From: Chalciporus piperatus | Lineage: Eukaryota > Basidiomycota > Agaricomycetes > Boletales > Boletaceae | Assembly (NCBI GenBank): GCA_038093975.1 | Contig: JBBPTG010000165.1 | Location: forward strand, 1-55,009 | Length of the DNA stretch: 55,009 bases | Direction of reading: 5' to 3' | Shown here: positions 1 through 12,199 of the stretch, one piece after another | Position numbering within the stretch: the first letter of the stretch is position 1 | Layout of the letters: every line of letters starts with the position of its first letter | Position numbers and translations under genes: made by a program | Notes under the pieces: generated by a model | Told to the model about the DNA's origin: nothing | The model's database searches: none | What the model saw: only the letters and a program-made list of their open reading frames with translations

Positions 1-1892
1 GGTAGACAAGTTGGATTGTCGTACGTTCAGATCTGAACTTCCGCCTGAAGCGCCCAGTGCCCGTAGACTCAACAGCGGCTGTGAGGGCACGCGCTCGCCT
101 TGCGCTCGGGAGGAACGGATCGCCAGTTAAGCCAGTGTACACAAGTGCATACTTGCTGAAGGACGATGTCACGGTCTCCAAGTAGCCTACTGCCATAGCA
201 GCGCCCATCGTGAGGGGTTGGAGCCACGGACGCAGAACAATTGGGAAGTATGAAGGGAGGAGACGCAACGCGATGATAACGAGGGAGAGCATACGGATGC
301 CGGCCAGGATGAGTGCACTCAGAATAATAGACCCCAGAGATGGATAGGTGGATCGAATGATGGCAGCGTGAATGGTGCGAGTGTCTGTTTGTAGGGGTGG
401 AGGCAAATTCGGGCTAGAAATCAAGATGAACGAGAAAACTTATGGAGAATAAGACAATGAACCCTTACTCTGCATAATACCAAGCACCAATGACCCCTGC
501 GCATGTTGTCCGCAAAATACCTCGGGCAACACCCCAGCTCCAAAGCCATACAACCACTGCACCAACGATTGCCCAGTCCGCCCACTCCCTAATATGCCAT
601 TCGAAACGACCTTGAACAGGTTGAAAGTAGCCGATCAACAGGAGTCGGAAGATGAGAGTAACGAAAGGGATTGAAGCAATCAGTATCATGAGGAGGATAG
701 CAGGAGAAAGTGCCAGGAGGAAAGGATTGGACATCAGAAGTTGTGACGTAAGATCAAGGATGGAGGATGTGGTGTGTATGTCGCGAGGAAGGTCGACTAG
801 ACGTCGTGCGGTGAGCATTGCTAACATAAGGGGAACGAGGGAGAATAGACGCAGCCTGCGTTTCGAGTTAATCAAAGGTAAGCAGGCATCGCACACGACT
901 TACCCAACTGTCTCTCCCCATGTTGGCTCCTGATCCCCATCCCACATAAAACTGCCAATGAAAGCCCATAAAGCAGAGATGAAGAGTGTGAGTGGTATAA
1001 ATACTGAGGTTACGACCATGACGGGTTTGACGAAAATCCGCAAGAGAAACATGTGCGAGTAGGCGACTGCGGCACTTAGGAACGTCAGGATGGTGAGCAA
1101 CGGTACCGTATGCAGTAAAGTGAGGTAGGGCAATGGTCCCTTTATATCGGTAGGCTTTGGCGGTCGAGCGACGAAAAGGAGCAGGATGGAGAAGAAGAAG
1201 CATGTCGTGACACCAGTGCACCATAGAATAGTCCAATGCGAATCGTTGAACTTCCGTCGTGCACGCGATATGTAACGGGGGTCTGGTAGCGAAAATACGT
1301 CAAGTGGCCGTGTGGTACCGTCCCGCGGTAGCAGCGAATCTGTCAGAGATAAGGACACGGGTTCTCGGGTGCGCGATGGAGGGGGTAGCGGTGACTGTAG
1401 ACGTAGTGCAGACGGTGGTGGCTTCGGTGATGGACCCGCTCTGGACCTGGGAGAGTCTAGGGAGGAGCTTGAGGGGGAAGGTGACGGAGAACGGAGACGT
1501 CGGGGAGGTGATGCCTGGTGAGCGAGCCACCCCTTTGGAAAGTCTTGTGACTCAGCCCGTCCGTAGTCGGAAGCCATCAGAGGGATCGACTGGGCAGCAT
1601 GGCGAGAGGCCCCTGGCGGCATATCGTCTTCATCCAAGCGCAGATATGGGTCATCCCCCTCTATCTCGTGGATACGACTCCTATGATCACCTCTGCTGGA
1701 CATTCTGCTCCTTTGGCTTGCAAGATGGGGATCGTCGAGGTCGTCGAGGTCGCTGTCGTGGCTATTGCCTGCTCGAGACCCCTCGTCGGTTGTGAATGAA
1801 AAGAAGAGAGGCTGTGAGGAGGACAGACTTGACTCTGGATTATGCTGTTGCAGCAAAAACTGCGAGGCATACTGTGCAAACGATTTTGCCAT
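1..1892 (-). CDS. PNS1: PNS1/choline transporter-like (SLC44/CTL) membrane protein, 3' end cut by window edge
   Basis: Exons read 904..1892, 469..855 and <1..413, and phases match at both introns (donors GTAAGT and GTAAGG, acceptors CGCAG and TCTAG). The start is the ATG at 1892 (MAKSFAQYASQFL), a PNS1-style N-terminus. The first ~220 residues are hydrophilic and Ser/Pro/Arg-rich. A series of hydrophobic helices follows (residues ~245-265, 275-300, 305-330 and further in exons 2-3). Exon 2 ends with the CTL-type block GVARGILRTTCAGVIGAWYY, and exon 3 carries the downstream block with YTGLTGDPFLPSARRA. These are hallmark regions of the choline transporter-like family, which are multi-pass proteins of the plasma membrane or endomembranes; yeast Pns1 itself has no settled substrate. 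About 596 codons are visible and the C-terminus lies outside the window. Family call is firm; substrate is not shown. Confidence 0.9.
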
Positions 1893-2624
1893 CACCAATT
1901 CACCCAGCGCTCGTCGAGGCGAACGTAGCCCAGGAAGATGCGGAGCCTGGCGCAATGGATGGCGTAACTTTTAAAGCTAATGGAAGCTGGTAAATTCACC
2001 AAACAACCTAACCTCAGGCTGCGTACACCATCCTGTGTGGGAACATCCTTCCTTAACAGGACTACCAAGTTCTCCTAACCAAGGCACCTTGTCACTTTGT
2101 CTCATATCCGGGAGGGAGAGCAGGACAGCAACGCCAGAAATATCCTAGCGCTACCGAATGACAGGCGTCTAGTAATTATTTAGGCGACCCCGCTTTCTAA
2201 TGGTCGTTCCTGAGAGTCCATTCCAATCATATATAGGAGATACTCTGTAGTTCTATCTTGTCTTGTCGTCTTCAAAATGTGCGTTTTTGTTACCGTTGAA
2301 GCTAGCTCGGTGGGAACGAAATGGAGATGCCTTACCACGAGTAGTTAGGAACCTGACTTGAACACTGACTTTGGACTCTGTAAGAGCTATTGTCAGCTAG
2401 GAGGAGAATGACGCGACGGATGGGTTCCCACCCAACTTTCCCCGATCCGAAGAACGTCAATCTTTATTGCCCCAAATATGTATTGCAAGTTAAAGGCAAT
2501 GCTCTACTCCCAAGTATGATACATGAATTAATACAATCGGTTGCTTCATTGTAATGATATTGGGTTATCTACGTGCTTGAGGATATCATCTATGCGATAT
2601 GTCGAGCCATGATCGTGGGTGGTT
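1893..2624. other. intergenic, PNS1 5' flank / DHA2 exporter 3' flank
   Basis: About 730 bp without a supported gene. A plus-strand TATATA at 2229-2235 lies 42 nt before an ATG (2277) whose T is followed by a GTGCGT donor-like string. A 49-codon plus ORF (2408..2554) follows after an acceptor-like AG. The combination could be a very small spliced gene, but nothing identifies it. Confidence 0.4.
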
Positions 2625-5204
2625 TCATTCTTCCGCTTTCTCCTTATCATCGTCCGTTTTCTCAGCGTGGACTACGGAGGTCGTGGGGGTGACGTCTTGG
2701 TCATCGTCAGCGGCTTCCCCTTCGGGGGTGCCTTTCTCGAGGTCGTCAGGATTCGCCTCGCCGCTCCGCACGATTTTGCGGTCAAGCGAATACTCCCGCA
2801 AAAACAACGACAGAATCAGAGCAAAGCCAAGTAATGGCGTGCTCGCGATCCATATCGTACTGATCGCTTGTGACCAGGCATGCAGTACAGCATTGCGGAG
2901 AGTAATATCCTGTAAGTCCAGTTCCTCTTAATTCCAAGTTCAAATGTTCGACTCGCGCTACTCACAGGAATCAGGTGGACAAGGCCCACACTGTCGTTCA
3001 GCTGCGCGGCTGTGGTGCCAAGGCCTAGGCTCGCGAAATTGGGGATCGCGGCGAGTTTCCCGGGAAGCACGCTTGCGATTATTGTCTCGCCGATAGCAAT
3101 TCCAAGGGCGCCTCCGACAGTACTGAAATATTTGATTTAGAGACGGAGGAGCTTTGAACGGCGATAAACGCACCGTAGGAACATGAAACCACTTGATGCG
3201 GTTGCCATGTCCTTCAGGGGCATTGCCGCCTGGAGAGCCACCAACGGGATTTGGAACAGACAACCCGTCCCGAGGGCTGCAATGAGCGGGAAAATCTCCT
3301 GTTCAGCACTTCGGAGCGGTGAGTATGGCTACGATGCATGCAAATGGAAAGGGCGTACAGGCTCGACGTATAATTCAGCATGATCATGAGACCAAAGCCG
3401 AGGGTCATCACGGTGTATGCCACCCACATGATGGGGCGGTATCTCCCCGTCTTTGACAAGACCAATCCGGAGACGATAGAAATGAAGGCCGTTCCAAGGG
3501 AGAAGGTAAGCATTCTAGCAGTGTCACATGAGCCAATGTAACTAGATGGAAGAATGAGAGACATACTTGATTCCAGCACCGGTGGCGGAAGCTCCAAGTA
3601 CTACACAAAGCTGTCAGTTTTCATGTTCAAGTTTCGAGGACCCACGAACCTTGATAGAACAGTGGAAGATAACTGTAAATTGAGTCAGTAAAGCGGTTTC
3701 AATGACAGTTTAGAGTTCCCACAATGAAGCTCCAAAGAAGACGACTGCATGAAGGAAAACGGTGACCAGGATAATGCCAGTTGTACGAGTCTTCACATGT
3801 TCGTTAGCACTGCAAGCATAGACCAGCCAGGTGCATACTCACCTTAAAGAGACGGGCAGGGATAATCGCCGACCGGGTCGTGTATATCTCGTTTATTGCA
3901 CCAAGAATAAGCAGAACAATCCCGACAACGATCGGCGCGATCGTCTTTGCTTGCGACCCTTTGAACATAAAGCAGTTAGTTGATTCCCCAAAACGCGGCG
4001 CCACCCAGACGTCAATCGAAGTATCAGACTCACAGCTTGTCTGACTGAAGTCGAAGCCGATCAGTACGCAAACAACACCCGCGACGAAGCAGACAAGTCC
4101 GATGAAATCGAGTTCAGCGACTTGGTCACGGATGGGGCGGCTTTGATGCGGGTTGAGATTTAAGAATGTAAAGAGGATGGCTGCTGCAACACCACCGGTG
4201 GGCCTGGACACCAATCAAAACACAGCAATACACCGAACGACGAGAGGAGCATACAGATTGATGAAGAAACACCACCTCCAAGAGACGTGTTGGGAAAACA
4301 CCTGAAGGGCCAATCGGTAAAGAACAAATATTACACAGGCAAAATACTCACTCCGCCGAGAAGTGGTCCTATGACACTATACAAGAGACTTGTTAGCGGC
4401 TTTGTCGACTTCGTATACGTATCTGCCCTACCTTGCAATACCGTACGTAGCACCCATGAAACCACCATAGCGGCCTCGACTAAAAACCAGTTAAAAGGGC
4501 TGAAAGAAGTTAAATTACGATGACGTACTCTTTCAGCGGAACAATGTCCGAGATGGTGATGGCCACAAGCTGAATGATACCACCACCTCCGATACCCTGG
4601 ACCGCTCTGCATGCGATCAACCAGTTCATACTCTGTGCTGCTCCACACATCGCTGAGCCAAACTTAACAGGGCGGGTCAACGGATGAGATGTGCTTATCT
4701 AGGGTACATACCAAGAAGATCATAATTGAGGAGTAAAGGATAGGTTTACGTCCTGTGATACGAATCAGAACCCTGAATAATGCAACTCAATGTGGGCTTA
4801 CCGAACATGTTGGAGAGTTTTCCGTACAGAGGGCCGAAAGCACCTGCAGCGAGCATGTATGCCCTGCGTTCGTCCGAGAGATCAGCAAGTGGTGCACATT
4901 TTCAAGAGGAATACGACGTACGTTCCGACCCAGCTGTAACTGTTACCACCACCAAGCTTGGCCACGATGGTGGGGAGTGCCGTAGCCACGATTGTCTTTA
5001 AGACAGTCAAATCCGCGCGATGACCCAAGGAAATATTTTCAGGCTCACCTGGTCGAGTGCCGCCAAAAACATCGTGCACATCAGACCGAAGAAAACGATG
5101 TTCAAACGGTTCTTGGGAAACACATGTTCTTCCTTGTCTCTCCATGAAGCACCTGGTTCTGCTTTTTGGACAACCTGAGGCACCTCGTTCTGTGTTGTCG
5201 CCAT
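2625..5204 (-). CDS. DHA2-family MFS multidrug/toxin exporter (14-TM type)
   Basis: Starts at the ATG at 5204 (MATTQNEVPQ) and stops at 2625, about 580 aa in 17 exons. The first ten are 5049..5204, 4922..4995, 4802..4863, 4712..4752, 4529..4662, 4432..4479, 4352..4376, 4255..4301, 4034..4203 and 3843..3958; seven more follow. Diagnostic blocks occur in order: LAALDQTIVATALPTIVAKL closing TM1, the motif A region GPLYGKLSNMFGRKP, CRAVQGIGGGGIIQL with DIVPLKDRGRYGG, and [20 protein letters not shown] (motif C type). Two extra helices (FIGLVCFVAGVVCVLIGF and IAPIVVGIVLLILGAI) support the 14-TM form. The acidic C-terminus is cytosolic-like. This family exports drugs or secondary metabolites by proton antiport at the plasma membrane. 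No biosynthetic genes lie nearby, so the substrate is unknown. Confidence 0.93.
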
Positions 5205-5323
5205 GGGTGACGTCAAGTTGAACGGAGCTAAATTTCTTGTTACTTTCGGCTCCAAGGAAGACGGAAGGGTCCAACTAGAGGGGGGGATGACAGGGACGTA
5301 GCGATCATCTCACTGACTGGGTG

Positions 5324-5331
5324 AATATATA
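5324..5331 (-). promoter_or_regulatory. candidate TATA box for the DHA2 exporter
   Basis: The minus strand reads TATATATT here, about 120 bp upstream of the exporter start codon, in otherwise ORF-free sequence. Position is plausible for a short 5' UTR; unproven. Confidence 0.4.
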
Positions 5332-7684
5332 CCATTCCTCCACCTTGCCAAGGTGACCTCTCGTTTTCTCGCAATTGCATTGAATTGTCTCCGAACGTCA
5401 ACAATTACCCGTTCCGTAACGGGATTCGTCATAGAAGCTTTGTCAAGTTTGTGATCTTTAACATGTCATCTCTTTCTGTCAGCCATGCATATAACAATCA
5501 AGTTATCTGGTGTGTCGAATGTCCTTACGCAGCCTGGAAACACTCTGGAAACGCACCGTGAATTGACAGATGATCGATGAGTACTTGAGTGTTTGCGTCG
5601 GCAGAAACCTGATAGGCCTTTCTGACCGCCCAAAATTTGTTTACGAAACCTCCCTTGCGATAGAGATCGACGAGAGCAGACTCGGACTATCCAGACACCG
5701 ATGGTGCTCAAGGCTCCATGATCACACTCGTCGCTCACTCTTGTCACTTTCTCTCTACCAAGATCTGACTTGAGTCGCCACGCAAGCCCTTCTATTCTTG
5801 TATACAAGCAATTTAACGTGAAGATCATGACAGCGCTCGTCCGGCCGGTGTCGGACGAAGCACATCGCGCGAAAACTGCTTACTCACGCGTGCGATCTAT
5901 TTATAGAACTCGTCCATTTGCTTGTATATAATTTTCTGAGAGATGTTTGCGGGACAGTACAGAGAAACGTCCAGATGACACGAGAAAAATGGTGGCGTGG
6001 ACGAGGAATGCGTTCACGGTCTGTTCTCGAATCTTGGACGATGGCTGTGTGCCAACGGGCGAGTCTTCTGCAAAAGCAGCTTCTGTCTCACTCGAGCCAG
6101 CCACAAAACCGAAATACAGGGGCTTCGCTCCAACATAAGACATTATCCCCGTCATTAATCATTGACTCCAGGAACACTAGCCTGAATCCGGACAACACGG
6201 TAGCATCTAGACCAATGAACGCCAGCTTATCCCCAAATGAGCATGAGTGTTCGTTCACCGGGCTAGGATATACGATTGGCTTGGCAGCGGACAAAGAACA
6301 ACCTGATTAGCACAAATGCAAGCAGGCCCTGACGCGCCCACCCAGAATTGGCAACGATGTTAGAACTTTCTTTCATCCAATACAGTACCAGAATGGCTCA
6401 CCTTCTGGTCTGTCATTTCGGCGAGGTGTCAAACCAGAGTATGATCTGTGGGGAAGAGATAGGAAGAAACTGTGCCTGGGTTTAGACCCAGTAAGATAAC
6501 GCAGAGCTACCATCTCGTGCATGGTTCAGCGTACCTACCAGATCAAGAATGCCTGCCGCAGGAAGCCGAAGCCAGCACCTACGCCCAACCATATCAGATT
6601 ATCGGATGTAGCCAGCTCGCAAACTCGAACCTCCTACTATTCGTGAACGGCCCGATCCGTCCGAGGCACGCACCTTTCGACCTCACCCTCGACCTCGAGG
6701 CCAGATTCTTCCCGCGTGGAGCCTCAACTCCGAAAAAAAAACGCGATCAGCAGGGACGATGAGCGGCGATTATCAGATTATGGACTGCAGGCTCGCTAAG
6801 TTACGCCCTGGGTGGGAGAGATGAGATCATGAGATCATGGTCTAATGTGATTAGATAGAACCAGTCGCGAGAGATGTAATGATGTCATAGGATGAATCCC
6901 TGATTCGACGTCATACATCTACACGTCGAGTTCGCTAGTCGTGTACCCTGAGATCGAAGAAAGGAAGAGGCCAGGTTCCCCGCCTCCCGATCTCAGGCTC
7001 CCGTAGAGATCGCAGTGGATGAACATACCATATGCGCATGCAAGTCTTCCGACCCGGAAGTACAAAGTCCGGTATTCTCTGGATCCTCATACCTGTGGTC
7101 CACGTTCATCGAAGATCATGAAACAGGCCAAGGGCTCACATACTACGTTTATGAATTGGCATTTCCTCCACTCTCCACACCACGACCATGACTGCGTCGG
7201 ATACCAGAGTCCCGTCGAACTGGAGAAAGCTCGAGAAGTACAGGCGTACTGACGGAGGGGGCCCAGTTAGTATCCTGTATTGCCTCGACCGATCAAAACG
7301 TACCACAAAACATTGCACAGACATTCCACTTTCACAGAAGTTCTGATCACAGCATATGTACTGCGCTGCGTTACACCGGTCCAACAACTTATGGTTAAGG
7401 AGCGTCAGCGTCAATATTCGAATGAGCGAATGATCCATGATCAACGGTCATACCCACATCCTTTCCGGTTCTCGGCCCGTCGAACCAATGAGCATTCATA
7501 CTCAGCCCGTCAAGAGGCAAGAACGAGGTATCCTCGAGGTGATTACAAAGAGAGAAATCGCCGAATGCCGGGTAGATTGCTTCGGGAGAATGAATGAAGC
7601 CGCGTCATGACCATGAGTACCTACACGTCGTCATCGAGAAGCCTTTGACTTGTCAAGGCGGGGTTGAAGCGGGGGCGGAGAAGA

Positions 7685-7700
7685 AATGAATGAATGAATG
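7685..7700. repeat. ATGA/GAAT tetranucleotide microsatellite
   Basis: About four tandem ATGA units. A similar (GAAT)n run sits at 9252-9267 in the same gene-poor stretch. Probably replication slippage. Confidence 0.7.
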
Positions 7701-9251
7701 GCGAATGGCTTAGCGTGGATAAAAGACTCACGTATGGTCATCATACGTCACAGGAACACGCTGTAAGGCTGTAAGGCTGTTTGTATAATGAGATGAGAGG
7801 GGACGATCGGGAGTCGGGGTGGGTATCGAGAAGAGGAACATCATCAAGCACGCGACTTGCAATCGAACCGTTGGTAGTTCGACCAACTGACACCGCGGTA
7901 TGCAATACGAGAGCCAGCAAAAAAAACGCTTCGTTCGGAGACTTTTGATCATGCATGCTTCGAGAAATGCACCTTTATGGCTCAAACACGAGAATCCGAT
8001 CTTACGAACACAGGGTAAGAGTGTGACCCTGCATGATTCTTGGTTCTTGGGTTTCGTACGGGGGTACAGCTTCGAGGGGCGCGGAGACCATAGGAGCAAC
8101 ATTGCTCCAGAATTGTGTCTCGGAATTGCGCCGGGAGTAGATATCGACCATGCGACATCCGCAAGGCAATGACTTTGGCGTCCGTGCGCGGGAATGAATG
8201 AACGCGCGGATACGGCATGAACGCTCTTCAGAGAAGCGCACAGGTGTCGATGACGACTGTCGACAAGCAGTGAAGGAAACAGGTCCCGCGGGTGCGATGC
8301 CGCCAACAAGCGAGTACAGCCGCTGGCCGCAAGTTACCGCGAATCCACCGAACGTCCACGACATGAATGAAGGGGTACATGTCCGATAGCAGTGCAAAAT
8401 CACTGCAGATGAAGTGGGGAGGGTCGGCTAGATATGATGGCAGTTGTGCTTTGGACCATGCGGCAACTCGGGCGATAACAAGGTCCGATACCGGAAGTCG
8501 CAAGTCAAGTCATTGCAATCGTAGAACGCATGGAATGGAAAAAAAACTACGCACAGGTTTGTCGAAAAGCTATGGCTGCGCATCGCGAATGAAATGTTTG
8601 AAAACGTACTCAAAAAACCGTACGATTACCATGTGCCAGTGGAGTTTTGGGTCCAGGTCTTCTTGGACGGTCGACCGGGTCAATTCGTTACCAAATTATG
8701 GTTGTCCGATTGACCACGCCTCCTTGCACGACTCTTGACAGGATGCAGGACCACAGGGCTGGCGGGGAATAAACCCTGGATCCGGGTGTGACAGTACGTC
8801 CAGGGATAAATCGAGAATGAAACCTTGGACTTCAAGGCAGACGCGCGCAAAGGGCGTGCCAACTCATATGTCGCCGCTGAAGTTACGTCGAGCATGAGTC
8901 CCACTGACAACCACAAAATGGGAAGGTAGGTATGTACATACCAGGGTGTGGAGGGTGATCAAAAATTGAGTAAGAAAGTGATTAAACGACGGATACTCTA
9001 AGCGGATTGATTCAACGCCATTCGGAATCACGGGTGTGGATTCCGAATACTTATGCGTCTTTCTCGGATCTGTTGTACAACGTTCAAGGGGACAAGTGGA
9101 GGACGGAGCACCAAAGAAGACGCACGCCTTGTGGAGGATTGAATTGTGGGGCAGCCACATGTTGCGTCAGAGAGTCTGCAAGAACAAACGAGCTCCCAAA
9201 TCCAGACCCTATTAGAGGTTAACCATTCCTCCTGCCAGGGAGATGGCCTTG

Positions 9252-9267
9252 GAATGAATGAATGAAT
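9252..9267. repeat. GAAT tetranucleotide microsatellite
   Basis: A run of about four GAAT units, matching the tetranucleotide at 7685-7700; no coding context. Confidence 0.7.
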
Positions 9268-11028
9268 ATCAAACTTGGCAGTACGTTGCACGTAAAGGGA
9301 ACGCATACAGACCAGCAGTCGTGCTTGCTACTGTCTGGTCACCTTGCAGTGAGAACGTCCCGGCTTACAGCGTTTGAGCAACCTCCTAAACACTCACAGA
9401 ACCAGCGATCACTCACTTCCGAGATACCAATCACATACCGGCCAAACAACCAGCACGGACAAGAAACCCCGTTCAAATCAACCGACGGATAGTATGACAG
9501 GAACGGACCAGGTCTGGCAGCACGAGGCTGAAAAAAAACCTGAGAGAGTTGATCAGCCGTCCACTGAAAATTTTCAGTACACACCCCAAAAGATTGTACC
9601 TTCCTTTGCCGGACAACGCTAAAAGGGACACAGAAAAAAACTCCCGGGTGCAGGGCGGGCTCGTGTCCATGTTCGGGTAGACTAGAGCGCAGGGATAAGC
9701 CAGCCACATACATGCGCCCAACTCTTTCAAATTTCTTGTTTCGACCACCGATACTGTCACCGGTCCAAGTAAAGCAAGAGGAGACGTAAAACAAAGACTC
9801 GCCGACGCATGGACATCCACCTTCCCAGAGTTGGCGACCGCCATTGCCTATCGCGGTTATGTCAGGGTTGACGACCGACAGCTTGAATGCCTGTCAACTG
9901 ACCGCATGAGAAACCTCCGAGCTTGAGGTCTCCACTGGCAAATTTGGCCTATCACCGTCACGTCTGACATGCAAGAGACGAGAACCGAGCGCGAACAACT
10001 CAATTAATGCCGGCTTTTCTTGACAGCTGTCCGCCGGGACTTGCCTAGGCCTGTTTCCAGTTGGAAGTTTATGCTTCGACATTACTGTCTTCAACTTGAA
10101 AGCATACACGGTCATACCTTATCTACTCGCGGTGGGATCCGAAGTCGGACTCATCGAATGTACGAATCCTAGTACCTCGCAACTATCTGCTCCCGGAAGA
10201 GATCTGGCTTGGAATTGAGACCGTTTGAAGGCTCACCGTTAAGGCGAATAAGCGGGGTTTACGAGGGTTCACGGTAGCACGGAGGTTTTATTTCGCAACA
10301 CATTGACACCGCAGGTTCGGTTCGCTACTCCAGAGTCTAGACTTGGAGCTTGGAGTTTCAGTCGAGTTTCAGTCCAAGACCTTCGATTGAACTCATACCA
10401 TGGCCCCCTAGTATGACGTTCCATTTCATGTCATTCTTGCAAATGTACTATCCTATACTACTCGTGAGATCCGTCCCTCTCGTAAATGGAGAAGGTCCTC
10501 TGCCTAGACCCTCTTTCTCTTCTCTTCCCCTAATTCGTTCCAAATGCGTCCAAGACCCCCCAGGGGACATGCGCCTCATAGATGAAATTAGATACCGTTC
10601 CATGTGGATGAAAAAATAGCAATGTGGATGAGATGCATAACGTGTGGCGCAAATTGGAAGCAAAAAAGCAATGCAAGTTCGATGATAAATGTTTGAATGC
10701 GAAAGCGAAAGCGAAGAAAGTCCCATGCGTTGATGTGTTGAAAATGTCAATAAATGATGGATAGCGCTCGAAGCGTGCGAGTTGTTGAAACCGCGGCAGG
10801 CGCGGGGATCATAAGATGGTGCGCGGCGAAGGTGTGAAAGAATATTTCGAGAATCTGCGTAGGTGGCGCATGCGAATCCAAGAGGAGCCCGTGGACGATG
10901 TCCCATGTCCAAGAAGATCGAAAGGATGTGCTAGTCGCGGGTTCCTTCAGTGGGCGATTGCGCTAAGAAAGGGGATGCATATACAGTGCGCAACGATGCG
11001 CTAGGAGGCGGACGAAGGTAGAGCGAGC

Positions 11029-11952
11029 TCAGCCTGTCACGCGGCGTCTAAGTCTTCGTTTCGTTCTAAAGAGACTGAAACGGAAGCTGAGTACAATGGC
11101 TTGCCATTGACGACGGAGATTCTGGGTGCACGTAGGTCTACAAGGGGCCGTCAGTTGACTGGAGAGGACGAAGAAAGGGCGGGAAACTTACGTCCACTCT
11201 GAATCACCTTGGATGACTTGGTCACGCTCGATGGGGGACTGTTTCTCACTTTGGCTCTTTGGTCGCTTCTCGGGCGATTTACAACATAAGCTAAAGTGCT
11301 TCTCTTTGAGCGGCGCGCGCTCGTGGTGCTCAGCGTCTTCATCCTCATCTTCTGCCAGGTATCGAGATTCGTATGAGGCGGGCTCGTCGTAGGGGAAGTA
11401 GACTGGTGCGGGACGATACTTGATGCTCGACGATGGTCTTGGTCTTTGGGCCTCGAAAGAGGACCGATGAGGGGACCGTTGCTGCTCTACTTCGCATTCT
11501 TCGTCGTCAGAGTCTTCGTCGTCTCGATAGCTTTGCTCCCACCGTGGATGACGAGAGTGCATGGGATTGTTACCGAACGTCGGGAAATCGCGGAAATCTG
11601 GATCGTGGAGATCACCGTGGTGGTCGACGTACACTTCTTTGATTGCGGTCTTTGGAGACCTTAGTGTAGAGTGAGTCGCAGGTGAGGCGTACGCGGGTTC
11701 GAGAAGGCGCGCGATGTCAGCTTCGCGCGACGACGGTGAGTATGGACGGGACGTTGGAATGAAATGGTGAGAGTAGGGCTGCGACACGTGGCGAGAAGAG
11801 GGTGACGGTGATCGGTTGCGCCTTAAGCGATGTCTGTGAGCATGTGGCGATGGGGGTGCGGAGCTCGATGATGAGGATGCGCTGCTCTCGTATGAGAGCA
11901 TCGGTGGAGATGGTGAGGGGTCGATGATGGAAGTTGTCGTGAGGATGGGCAT
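11029..11952 (-). CDS. Ser/Pro- and Asp/Glu-rich protein of unknown function with a basic C-terminal tail
   Basis: Two exons, 11192..11952 and 11029..11137, joined by a 54-nt intron (GTAAGT...TTGTAG) that keeps frame and gives about 289 aa. The start is the ATG at 11952 (MPILTTTSIIDPSP). The N-terminal 120 residues are Ser/Pro/His/Arg-rich and look disordered. A central part has acidic runs (RDDEDSDDEECEVE, LAEDEDEDAEHH). The second exon encodes a compact basic tail with TPTCTQNLRRQWQAIVLSF then FRLFRTKRR-like residues, the only segment that looks ordered. I recall similar Cys-Thr-x-x-Leu-Arg-Arg-x-Trp tails in uncharacterised basidiomycete proteins, but I cannot check this. No signal peptide or membrane helix. 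It is isolated in a gene-poor region. Function unknown. Confidence 0.7.
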
Positions 11953-12191
11953 GGCCTCACGAGAAAGAATTGGATGTTGGGTAGATATAAGGCTGCGAAA
12001 AAACGGCGGGTTGTTATGAGTGCACTGGCAGGGGTGGCGGAGACCAGTTATGAGCCCCGCGGTGTCAATATAAACAGCAGCTAGCGAGAGCTAGGGGATG
12101 TTATGCGATGTCGTACCCAAGTTCGTACTGTAGGGGAAGTACTGTAGAAAACCGGGCTGGGAGGGGAAGTGTGTGGGTGGAGGACTGGGGG

Positions 12192-12199
12192 TTATATAG
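12192..12199 (-). promoter_or_regulatory. candidate TATA box for the 11.0-kb gene
   Basis: The minus strand reads CTATATAA about 240 bp upstream of the ATG at 11952. The distance would require a 5' UTR of roughly 200 nt, or a UTR intron. Confidence 0.35.

Larger units (their letters stand above)
5205..11028. other. 5.8-kb gene-poor stretch
   Basis: No open frame here shows a recognisable domain, a consistent intron series or protein-like composition. The longest frames (under about 200 codons, several opened by non-ATG codons) overlap each other on both strands. Visible low-level structure includes short GAAT/ATGA microsatellites near 7685-7700 and 9252-9267, with isolated copies at about 7593, 8191 and 8362, and small ATGAGATC repeats near 6820-6840. 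The left end is the DHA2 exporter promoter and the right end the 3' flank of the small gene at 11.0 kb. Long non-coding RNA or decayed repeats are possible but not shown. Confidence 0.5.

Noticed and set aside
1259..1795. 178-codon plus-strand frame opposite the PNS1-like gene
   Set aside because: Antisense shadow of the N-terminal exon; no domain and no splice logic.
7857..7910. tRNA-like string with a GGTTCGATT loop on the minus strand
   Set aside because: The flanking bases do not pair as a T-arm (AACGG versus GCAAG) and no acceptor stem forms.
9339..9844. Overlapping minus-strand frames of 120-150 codons
   Set aside because: Two different phases are open over the same DNA and neither looks protein-like beyond chance.
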